A stretch of DNA of 56,084 nt from Phycisphaeraceae bacterium (lineage in GTDB: Bacteria > Planctomycetota > Phycisphaerae > Phycisphaerales > Zrk34), in assembly GCA_028282685.1 (NCBI GenBank), contig JANQHK010000012.1, positions 1 to 56,084 on the forward strand. The letters are read 5' to 3'. The notes under the pieces were generated by a model, which saw only the letters and a program-made list of their open reading frames with translations, ran no database searches and was not told the DNA's origin. Positions 19,878 to 26,725 of this stretch are shown one piece after another. Numbering within the stretch: the first letter of the stretch is position 1; the number at the start of each line of letters is the position of its first letter. The position numbers and the translations under genes are program-made.

Positions 19878-20609
19878 TCACACCGCCGATTGATCCCCGG
19901 CGGTGTCGGCGGGGTAGCGGCCGTTGGAGTTACAGCGGAGCTTGCGGCGCAGGTCGATGCGCAGCCGCTCGACGGCGGTCCGCAGATGTTCGGCGGCATC
20001 CCGCGGCGGCATGGCGATCAACGCGTCGGCGGCAATGGGCGTGCCGTACTGCACCCCGACGCGTCCGGTCAGACGCGGGCGCTTGACGTGGATCGGCCAG
20101 ACGTCGTAGCAGCCGTCCACCGCCAACGGCAGAACGGTCGCTTTGGCGCGGCGGATCAGCGTCATGATGCCCGGGCTGAACGGCTGGATCGTTCCATCCG
20201 CGGTGCGCGAACCTTCCGGAAACACGAGCACACAATGGCCCTGGCGCAGCAGTTCGATGGCGTTGCGTATGGACTTGATATCGCCTCGGTTCTGGTCGAC
20301 GGGGAAGGCGTTGAGGCGGCTGATGAGTCTGCCGAAAAATGGATTATCGAACAAGGTCGATCGCGCCATGGAATAAAAATGGCGTCGGGCAATACCGGCT
20401 CCCAGCGTACTGAGATCGAGGTAGGACTGGTGGTTGGCCACCAGCAGCAACGGGCCGGAGGCGGGGATGTTTCCCGCGCCCCACGCGCGGTGCCGCCAGA
20501 GAAGAAAACAGACCAGCCAGCTCAGTCCCCGGCCCAACAAATCCCAGAGGAGGATGCGCCCCAGCGAAGCGCCGGGATTGTGTCGCCGCAACCAGGCCAG
20601 CGAGATCAT
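19878..20609 (-). CDS. plsC: 1-acyl-sn-glycerol-3-phosphate acyltransferase
   Basis: Adds the second acyl chain to lysophosphatidic acid at the inner membrane, giving phosphatidic acid. 243 residues. Seen: an N-terminal hydrophobic segment (LLWDLLGRGLSWLVCFLLW), the catalytic NHQSYLD (HxxxxD motif, about 59-65) and the phosphate-binding FPEGSRT. Its ATG overlaps the cmk stop codon (ATGA), so translation is probably coupled. This cmk-plsC order is common in several phyla. Confidence 0.9.
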   Translation of the reverse strand: MISLAWLRRHNPGASLGRILLWDLLGRGLSWLVCFLLWRHRAWGAGNIPASGPLLLVANHQSYLDLSTLGAGIARRHFYSMARSTLFDNPFFGRLISRLNAFPVDQNRGDIKSIRNAIELLRQGHCVLVFPEGSRTADGTIQPFSPGIMTLIRRAKATVLPLAVDGCYDVWPIHVKRPRLTGRVGVQYGTPIAADALIAMPPRDAAEHLRTAVERLRIDLRRKLRCNSNGRYPADTAGDQSAV

Positions 20610-21301
20610 GCCGACCGCTCTCCCTCAGCGCGGACGTGAGCGATCACCGCTTCGATCACCTGGTCGAGCGTCATGTCGCTGGTGTCGATGCACGTGGCGT
20701 TTTCAGGACAGACCAGCGGCCCATCGGCGCGCGTGCGGTCGCGCTCGTCACGGTAGAGAATCTGCTGAAGGATTTTCGTTTCGTCGGCGGGTTTGCCGGC
20801 TTCCCGTAACTGCAAGGCGCGGCGGCGGGCGCGGATCGGCGGCGCCGCATCCAGGTACAGCTTCACCTGCGCTTCGCAAAAGACGACCGAGCCCTGGTCG
20901 CGCCCCTCGGTGACCAGTCGGCCCTTGTCCTGACCAATCAAACGCTGCGCGCGCACCAGCATCCGGCGCACGCACGCATTGGCGGCGATATCGCTGACGG
21001 CCCGGGTCACATCCGCATCGCGCAGGCGGTGGGTCAGGTCCACGCCGTTCACCGTCAGATGCGGCGGGTCTTCGTTGCCGAATCGCAGATCCAGATCGGC
21101 GGCAAACTCGGCCACGGCATCGTGATCGGCCGGGTCCATGCCCGCTTCGAGAACGGCCGCCGCCACACCGCGGTACATCGCGCCGGTATCGAGAAAATAC
21201 AGACCCAATTGGCGGGCGACCTGCCGGGCGACGGTGGATTTACCGGAGCCGGCCGGGCCGTCGATGGTCACAATCAGCGTTGACGAAGATGGCTCAGTCA
21301 T
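20606..21301 (-). CDS. cmk: Cytidylate kinase
   Basis: Phosphorylates CMP and dCMP with ATP, recycling pyrimidines for nucleic acid and phospholipid synthesis. 231 residues. Seen: P-loop [17 protein letters not shown] (about 11-27), [17 protein letters not shown], the [12 protein letters not shown] segment, the [12 protein letters not shown] active site and the lid [14 protein letters not shown]. The start at 21301 ([15 protein letters not shown]) places the P-loop correctly; the longer frame is not conserved. First gene of cmk-plsC(-lepA). Confidence 0.95.
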   Translation of the reverse strand: MTEPSSSTLIVTIDGPAGSGKSTVARQVARQLGLYFLDTGAMYRGVAAAVLEAGMDPADHDAVAEFAADLDLRFGNEDPPHLTVNGVDLTHRLRDADVTRAVSDIAANACVRRMLVRAQRLIGQDKGRLVTEGRDQGSVVFCEAQVKLYLDAAPPIRARRRALQLREAGKPADETKILQQILYRDERDRTRADGPLVCPENATCIDTSDMTLDQVIEAVIAHVRAEGERSA

Positions 21302-21426
21302 GCAGCGGACAAGGATAGCGACTGCGCGGCGGGCCGTACAGAGTTGCCGGATGCGGCGCGGCGGTTTACGCATCCGCCGACCGTTCGTATGATGCACCGG
21401 TCCAACCCATGCAGCAGGAGTCCTTC

Positions 21427-21810
21427 ATGCCATCCCCTTCCGATTGTCGATTCGCCGAGAGCCACGAATGGCACCAACCGCAGGGCGACCTGGTGGCCCT
21501 GGGTCTCAGCCGCTTTGCCGTGGACGAACTGACAGACGTGACGTTTGTCGATCTGCCCGAGGCGGGCGCCACGTTCAACGCCGGAGACAGTATCGGTGAA
21601 GTCGAATCCGTGAAAACCACCAGCGATATCTACACGGGCATTGGTGGTGAGATCGCCGAGGTCAACGACAAGGCCGTCGGCGACCCGTCCCTGCTCAACA
21701 GCGATCCCTTCGGCGACGGCTGGCTGGTCAAGATCAAACCGACCGACGCCGCCCAACTCGAGGCGCTGATGAGCGCCGAAGAGTACGACGCGAAATACCC
21801 GACGGCCTGA
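21427..21810 (+). CDS. gcvH: Glycine cleavage system H protein
   Basis: Lipoyl carrier that shuttles the aminomethyl group between the P, T and L proteins of glycine cleavage. 127 residues. Seen: ESHEWHQPQGDLVALGLSRF, FVDLPEAGATF and the lipoyl-lysine loop GEVESVKTTSDIYTG, with Lys at about 60. The ATG at 21427 follows CAGGAG. P, T and L genes are not in the window. It is divergent from cmk. Confidence 0.94.
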   Translation: MPSPSDCRFAESHEWHQPQGDLVALGLSRFAVDELTDVTFVDLPEAGATFNAGDSIGEVESVKTTSDIYTGIGGEIAEVNDKAVGDPSLLNSDPFGDGWLVKIKPTDAAQLEALMSAEEYDAKYPTA

Positions 21811-21822
21811 ACGGCGGTGGGT

Positions 21823-21897
21823 CAACCGGGGTTGAGGGCGAGTAAAGCCCAAGGTTGAGGGCGAGTCACGCCGGTGACGAGACCGAAACCTGGGGTT
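21823..21897. repeat. Left flanking repeat of the RAYT-like gene
   Basis: One partial and one full 23-bp unit (AAGCCCAAGGTTGAGGGCGA.. at 21845-21867), then a terminal block to about 21894. Within it CGAGTCAC (21862-21869) pairs with GTGACGAG (21874-21881) in a stem holding a tandem G.A/A.G mismatch. Bases 21842-21897 recur at 22621-22676 in the same orientation with about one mismatch. Confidence 0.75.
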
Positions 21898-21915
21898 CCT
21901 GTGTCACAACACGGC

Positions 21916-22452
21916 TTACCCGACAGAATCTCCCTGCCGGAAATCCCACACCCAATCCCCGTGCCGGGTATGTTCCAAGATGTAGCGGTAGACGCGCAGT
22001 TGATGCGCACGGTCACGAACCGCAATCGGCTTGCCGCCACGTGCCCAGATGTTGCCCGGCATGCGACCGCGAATCGCATGGGAAGAGGCGACCTTCAGCC
22101 GTCGGGTATATTCCTTTGCCCATTCGTAATCATTCCGTAATTCAACAAGAACATGTGCATGCGTCGCGCCGACACTCACGGCCAATACCGGCGTATCGCT
22201 TTTCCCGCATTTCTTGACTACAGCCATGCCCACAATCTCAAACAAGCTCTCGGGGATGACGATTGCCTGCTTCAGTTGGTCTCGTTGATAACAATGAAGG
22301 CCGTGATGCTCTCCTTCCGGCGGCGGATCACGATAATCACCGGACGAGTGAATACGGTGATCGCGCGTGCGAAAACCGCGCGGATCGCCATGCAGCCATG
22401 ACCCTTTGGTGTGTAAGACCAAATGCCACCAACAGCATCCCCAGCGCGGCAT
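21916..22452 (-). CDS. RAYT-like HUH (Y1/IS200-type) transposase
   Basis: A 178-residue relative of REP-associated tyrosine transposases, which nick single-stranded DNA hairpins. Seen: N-terminal WHLVLHTKGSWLHGDPRGF and HRIHSSGDYRDPP, a central HUH-type motif GATHAHVLVEL (H-A-H, about 95-97), the helix AKEYTRRLKVASSHAIRG, and PIAVRDRAHQLRVYRYILEH followed by GDWVWDFR. The catalytic Tyr is probably in VYRYILEH, which is inference. It has flanking repeats on both sides, the arrangement expected for RAYT genes. Start at 22452 fits the start of the conserved region. It may be domesticated, as no second copy is in the window. Confidence 0.75.
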   Translation of the reverse strand: MPRWGCCWWHLVLHTKGSWLHGDPRGFRTRDHRIHSSGDYRDPPPEGEHHGLHCYQRDQLKQAIVIPESLFEIVGMAVVKKCGKSDTPVLAVSVGATHAHVLVELRNDYEWAKEYTRRLKVASSHAIRGRMPGNIWARGGKPIAVRDRAHQLRVYRYILEHTRHGDWVWDFRQGDSVG

Positions 22453-22484
22453 GAAGCCCCCATGGTTTGAGAAAGCCAGATGAT

Positions 22485-22676
22485 CCCGGGTTTCGGCCTC
22501 GCGGACTCGGCCTCAACCTCGGGCTTGATTGTATGAGAACCCACAATGAATCCCAAGCCCGGGGTCGAGGGCGAGTCAAGCCCGAGGTCGAGGACGAGTA
22601 AAGCCCAAGGTCGAGGACGAGTAAAGCCCAAGGTTGAGGGCGAGTCACGCCGGTGACGAGACCGAAACCTGGGATT
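22485..22676. repeat. Right flanking repeat array of the RAYT-like gene
   Basis: An inverted copy of the repeat at 22485-22531, then four tandem 23-bp units beginning AAGCCC at 22555, 22578, 22601 and 22624 (consensus AAGCCCRRGGTYGAGGRCGA), then the terminal block 22647-22673. CGAGTCAC/GTGACGAG at 22641-22660 forms the tandem G.A stem. The last bases abut the stop codon of the next gene. Confidence 0.75.
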
Positions 22677-25123
22677 CAACCGCGATCCAGAATCCGATCG
22701 ATCATCAACCGGTAGTGCGCGCGGCTCGGATCGTCCGGGGAGGTGCGGCGGATCGCCTGCTCGTAGGCCCGCACGGCCTGCTCGTTTTCGCCCTTGATGT
22801 AATGCCACTGCGCCAGGCCCGCCCAAGGCTGCGACGAGCCAGGGCTGAGCTGCCGCGCCCGCTCCAGCCATTGCCGCGCCTTGTCGAGATCGACCTCGCG
22901 TGCAAGGGCGACCATGGCCGCGTCGAACAGCACCGTCCAACGATCGGGGGCCGCGGCGATCCAGTTTTCGTAGACCTGCTGCGCCTTGCTCAGTTCGCCC
23001 CGTGACAGCAGCGCATCGAGGTAACGATCCAGCAGACCGGCTTCGGTGGTCGTCGGCGTGACAATCTTCTCGTACAGTTCGATCGCTTTCTCGTATTCCT
23101 TCAGATCGGTCCAGGCAAAAGCCAGTTCGCGCTGGGCGGCGGCGTCATCGGGATGCCATTGCAGATGCTCCTCCAATTCCTCGGCGCGCTTGCGGACTTC
23201 AGGCAGCTTCCGCAAATCCCCGAGCAGAAGCATGCCGTAATCGCCCAGGCCCATATCGGATTCGGCCCAGCGCGCTTTGCGGAACATCGCGCGGGCCCGG
23301 CTTTCATCGCCCCGGTGACGCGCCACCAGCCCCAGCACGGCATAGACCTCGCCCTGCCTCGGCCAAAGCTCCAGCGCAAGCCGCGCATGATGCTCGGCCT
23401 GGGCGAACAGTTCATCCTGCGCCTGCGGATGGTTCAAAGCCCGACGGACCAGCGCCGAGGCCAGGAACCCCTGGAAGCGGCCGCTTTGGGGCTGGGTGGT
23501 CGCCGCGGTGATGGTGACGTGGGTGTCGGGGTCGGACCACGTGGGACTGTAAAGACAGGTCGCAGCGCCGTATCCCAGCCCCATGAGTGTGATCAGGACA
23601 ATCGCTGCGCCCTGTTTGGTTGCCAGGTGGGCCCACCAGCCCCAAACGATTATCGCCGCCGCCATCACGATCAACGGGATGATGACCCGAGCCACCGGAT
23701 CGACCCCCAACCCGACCTCGCCCAACTGCGACCAGATCGGCCACCAGTACGCATCCTGAAAGTAGAGATAGACCGCCATCGCCGCCGCGGCAATCGCCAC
23801 GGCCATCCATCCGGCGCGGCCCCGCAGCTTGTCCCACGGCGCCATCATCGCGATGACAATCGGCACGAAAATGCTCAGCGTGGTCAACAGGCGCTCGCCG
23901 AAGATCGTTCCGATCAGAATGACGGTGTTGGATGGAATCAACCACGCGAAGGGCATCATCATCAACGGCCCGGCGATGACCCGCCGCCGCCGCCAGGCAC
24001 GGACCGTCAGCCAGCACCACAGTCCCGCCACCGCCAGGCCGAGCAGAACGAGCGGTCGATCCAGCCGCCGCGTGGGCATCAGCATGCGCGGCGAATAATC
24101 GGGCGACTGATCGTACGGTACGGCCAGCAGCTTTGCGGCCTGCCCGATGAGCATGAACGGCGTGACGATCCGTTCGGCCGGCGAGGTGTATTGCAGGGGG
24201 TTGTCGAGTTGGGAGACGGCAGCGCGTTCGTCGATTTCCGCCAGTTCGCGCATCACCATGCGCTGGCCGAACGCCAGACCGCCCACCGCGATCAAGACCA
24301 ACGCCGCACGCCACGGCGCCGGATAAAAAAGCGAGCGGCGTTCGCGTCGCCGCTCGACGATTTCCAACACCAGATACATGAACGCAAGGAAATAGCCCTG
24401 CTCCTTGGACGCGATGGCCAGGTAAGTGACCAATCCCAGGACCATGGCGCGCGGCCAGGTGAAATCCGCCCGCCAGCGCAACCAGAGGTTCAGCCCGATG
24501 GCGATGAACAGGGCCGCGGCGATTTCCGCACGCCCCACCACGTTCGCCGCCACCTCCACGTGGATCGGATGGACGGCGAAAAGCATCCCCACCGCCCAGG
24601 CCGCGATCCCGGCTCGATTCCCCTCGCCCTTCAAGGCAGAGGGTTGGGGAGAGGGCGAGTTACGGGAGTGAGTCGTTTTCCCGGAATCATCCCCCTCACC
24701 CGCCCGCCTTAGCTGCGCTTCGGCGGTCGCCCTCTCCCCCACCTGGGGGAGAGGTGAGTGTGCCAGCCATCGCCAGGCCAGGCGCGACACCGCGGCACAA
24801 CACAATGCGTAGAGAAGTACATTGACGGCATGGAACCATGCCGGCTCACGCCCGTGCAACTGGTTCTGAAGCCAGAAGCTGAAGGTGATTAGCGGACGCG
24901 TGGCCGGGGCCGCCGATCCCTTGGGCCACCACGGCGCGACCCAGGCCTCCAGTCCGAAGCCCGGTTCATCAAGGCGGGTGTCGGCGACGATGATGCCGTT
25001 GTCATCGTAGACAAATCCGTAGCCGACGCTGGAGGCGTACACGGCGGCGCCGATGATCGCCGCGGCCAGCGCCGCCGACCACGGATGTATCAGACCCTCA
25101 CGGACTCGCCGGGGAATCGGCAT
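22676..25123 (-). CDS. TMTC-like membrane protein with C-terminal TPRs
   Basis: An 815-residue membrane protein resembling the TMTC/GT-C type protein O-mannosyltransferases. Seen: a first membrane segment, the lumenal motif YGFVYDDNGIIVADTR (about 34-49), RPLITFSFWLQNQLHG, NVLLYALCCAAVSRL, AVHPIHVEVAANVVGRAEI and several more membrane helices to about residue 510; then at least four TPR-like repeats (AERHARLALELWPRQGEVYAVLG type, EKAIELYEKIV, DKARQWLERARQL, EQAVRAYEQAI). Residues about 118-168 are low-complexity and come from an in-frame intergenic-type repeat. Transferase activity is inferred from the family; the substrate is unknown. Confidence 0.8.
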   Translation of the reverse strand: MPIPRRVREGLIHPWSAALAAAIIGAAVYASSVGYGFVYDDNGIIVADTRLDEPGFGLEAWVAPWWPKGSAAPATRPLITFSFWLQNQLHGREPAWFHAVNVLLYALCCAAVSRLAWRWLAHSPLPQVGERATAEAQLRRAGEGDDSGKTTHSRNSPSPQPSALKGEGNRAGIAAWAVGMLFAVHPIHVEVAANVVGRAEIAAALFIAIGLNLWLRWRADFTWPRAMVLGLVTYLAIASKEQGYFLAFMYLVLEIVERRRERRSLFYPAPWRAALVLIAVGGLAFGQRMVMRELAEIDERAAVSQLDNPLQYTSPAERIVTPFMLIGQAAKLLAVPYDQSPDYSPRMLMPTRRLDRPLVLLGLAVAGLWCWLTVRAWRRRRVIAGPLMMMPFAWLIPSNTVILIGTIFGERLLTTLSIFVPIVIAMMAPWDKLRGRAGWMAVAIAAAAMAVYLYFQDAYWWPIWSQLGEVGLGVDPVARVIIPLIVMAAAIIVWGWWAHLATKQGAAIVLITLMGLGYGAATCLYSPTWSDPDTHVTITAATTQPQSGRFQGFLASALVRRALNHPQAQDELFAQAEHHARLALELWPRQGEVYAVLGLVARHRGDESRARAMFRKARWAESDMGLGDYGMLLLGDLRKLPEVRKRAEELEEHLQWHPDDAAAQRELAFAWTDLKEYEKAIELYEKIVTPTTTEAGLLDRYLDALLSRGELSKAQQVYENWIAAAPDRWTVLFDAAMVALAREVDLDKARQWLERARQLSPGSSQPWAGLAQWHYIKGENEQAVRAYEQAIRRTSPDDPSRAHYRLMIDRILDRG
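24620..24756. repeat. Intergenic-type repeat inside the TMTC-like gene
   Basis: Contains CTCGCCCT/AGGGCGAG (about 24623-24659) and CCTCTCCCCC/GGGGGAGAGG (24731-24754). The same CTCCCCC/GGGGGAG type sits between cysI and cysH. Its total length keeps the reading frame open. Confidence 0.65.
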
Positions 25124-25162
25124 GGCGGCATTTTAGAGCCATCAGCCCTCCGCTGTCAGGTT

Positions 25163-25272
25163 GGGCGCCCCACTTTGCCGGTTGGGTCTTCGAAACCGCA
25201 AAGTGTGCTGTGATGATCTCCAATAAAGATGTACTCCGCACATGTTGCCCTGCGGGTCAACATGTGGCGCCC
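25163..25272. repeat. GGCGCC-bounded double-hairpin element (copy 4)
   Basis: Outer ends GGGCGCC and GGCGCCC. Hairpin 1 pairs CACTTTGC..GGTT with AA.CCGCAAAGTG; hairpin 2 pairs CACATGTTG with CAACATGTG, nine perfect pairs. The hairpin 2 sequence is unlike that of the other three copies but keeps the fold. Confidence 0.7.
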
Positions 25273-25292
25273 CCCTATCAGCAGGGCGCCAA

Positions 25293-25322
25293 CAAAAAAA
25301 CGGCCGCCCGAAGGCGGCCGTC
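25293..25322 (-). terminator. Terminator of the first prepilin-like gene
   Basis: On the minus strand ACGGCCGCC, loop TTCG, GGCGGCCGT and then seven T bases. A classic intrinsic terminator. Confidence 0.9.
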
Positions 25323-25351
25323 GAAAGTTCACTGGAAAAACGATGAGTGGA

Positions 25352-26299
25352 TCATCTCGTCGAATCGCTGATGTTTGTCCCGTCGTTGCCTTCCAGCGGG
25401 AGCAACATGCAGTCGCGATCCCTTTGGTACAACTGAGCGCTGGTGGCCGCGTTTTCAAGTTCGGGCGGAGCGGACGATTCGGTTCCGCCACTGGACGATG
25501 TCGTATCCAACGTATACACGTTGTCGTTGCTCGGTCCTACGAACGGATCGTTCTCAAACTCCACGTGCCCGTCGCCGAACAGGAAGTTTTGCCCTTCTCC
25601 GTCGTGATTGTGCGAGTTCTCGTTATTTTCGATGTCCGAACGCGAGGGCGTGCTTGCCGCCTCATGCGTATGCAAGGTCGGGGCATCGTCGGTTTGATAT
25701 CCACGGTTGTTATCGTCGCCCATGATGATCCAGCCGCCCTTGACGTTGGCCGACCAGTTTCTTCCACGTTCGGCATGGAACATATTGATCGTGGTGTAGC
25801 TGAGCGGCTTGGCTGCGGTCACTCTGTCCGAGGGCGCTTTGCCCCAGAAAAAGTCCCAAGTCGCTTCGAGGGGCATCGTGCCGGCGCCGGTGTCCTGGTT
25901 CAGGTCATCCTTCTTGTCGTCCGTCGAAGGATTGACGAAGCTCTTGGGATTAACCGAACCGTCGCGCACCAGCATCCACAGGCAGGCCGTCGCATTGGCC
26001 AGCAGGCCAGCATCTCCGGTGGTGACGGAGGTGTTTTGGGTGTTGTTGCGGGTGTGATATTCAAAACCAACCACTTCGTTTTCGTTACTGACACTGGCGG
26101 CCTTGGGGAACTCATCGTCGTTGGTCACCGAGTAGGTGTACATCGACTTGTAGATACCCGCAAGGTTCGACGCCGAGACCGACCGGTTGGCGATCTCGCG
26201 GGCGCGGCCGAGCGCCGGCAGCAGAATGCCCAGCAGCAGCGCGATAATCGCGACCACCACCAGCAGTTCCACCAGTGTGAAACCTGTACGTTTTGTCAT
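25352..26299 (-). CDS. Prepilin-like protein with N-terminal methylation motif (1)
   Basis: A 315-residue protein with a type IV pilin/pseudopilin N terminus, MTKRTGFTLVELLVVVAIIALLLG; prepilin peptidase should cut after Gly6 and methylate Phe. The long C-terminal part has the planctomycete motif FLFGDGHVEFEN (about 236-247) and ends near RDCMLLPLEGNDGTN. A paralog is at 39198-40130. Such proteins are abundant in planctomycetes and mostly uncharacterised; they are likely exported through a pseudopilus-type machine. AGGAG precedes the ATG. A strong terminator follows. Confidence 0.88.
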   Translation of the reverse strand: MTKRTGFTLVELLVVVAIIALLLGILLPALGRAREIANRSVSASNLAGIYKSMYTYSVTNDDEFPKAASVSNENEVVGFEYHTRNNTQNTSVTTGDAGLLANATACLWMLVRDGSVNPKSFVNPSTDDKKDDLNQDTGAGTMPLEATWDFFWGKAPSDRVTAAKPLSYTTINMFHAERGRNWSANVKGGWIIMGDDNNRGYQTDDAPTLHTHEAASTPSRSDIENNENSHNHDGEGQNFLFGDGHVEFENDPFVGPSNDNVYTLDTTSSSGGTESSAPPELENAATSAQLYQRDRDCMLLPLEGNDGTNISDSTR

Positions 26300-26725
26300 G
26301 GCTTGCTCCTGTAATGCATGGGGGTGTTATTTCGATACCGTAACCGCTGCGGCGCGTTGTCAACTCGGTGATTGCATACCGTGAACACGGTGACCAGCGT
26401 TATGCCGTGTGGACCGACCGAGAGACTACTCCGACCTGATCTCCGTGTTCAGACAACACGTTGTCCCCGGGGTTCGCTGACGCGCATACCCGAAGACCCT
26501 ACCACGGTGTAGTATCGGTTAGACAGGTGGGCTGGAAAAAAATGCCTGCAAATGATTGATAGATAATAGCGTTACCGCGATACCTGCCTGCCAGTACTAC
26601 ACATCTCATCATAACTTATGGCAAATCGGTGTCAAATTTGAATGCCTCGTCGGCCGCCCGATCTCGCCAAAGTGAAGGCAAGACCCATCTTCATTCAGGA
26701 CAACGACATACAGCCGTTTTGTCCA
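26300..26725. other. Intergenic region upstream of the prepilin-like gene
   Basis: No gene seen. It probably carries the prepilin-like gene's promoter and leader on the minus strand. It has GTGTAGTA at 26507-26514 and its complement TACTACAC at 26595-26602, about 80 bases apart; too short to call a site. Confidence 0.4.

Noticed and set aside
21302-21426. Glycine riboswitch upstream of gcvH
   Set aside because: The gap is about 125 bases and none of the conserved glycine aptamer pieces are visible.
22555-22646. CRISPR array
   Set aside because: The 23-bp units are directly tandem with no spacers and no cas genes are nearby.
22272-22940. 222-residue minus-strand open frame over the repeat array
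   Set aside because: Runs through the 23-bp repeats and overlaps both the RAYT-like and TMTC-like genes; translation is repetitive (RPRPWALLVLDLG).
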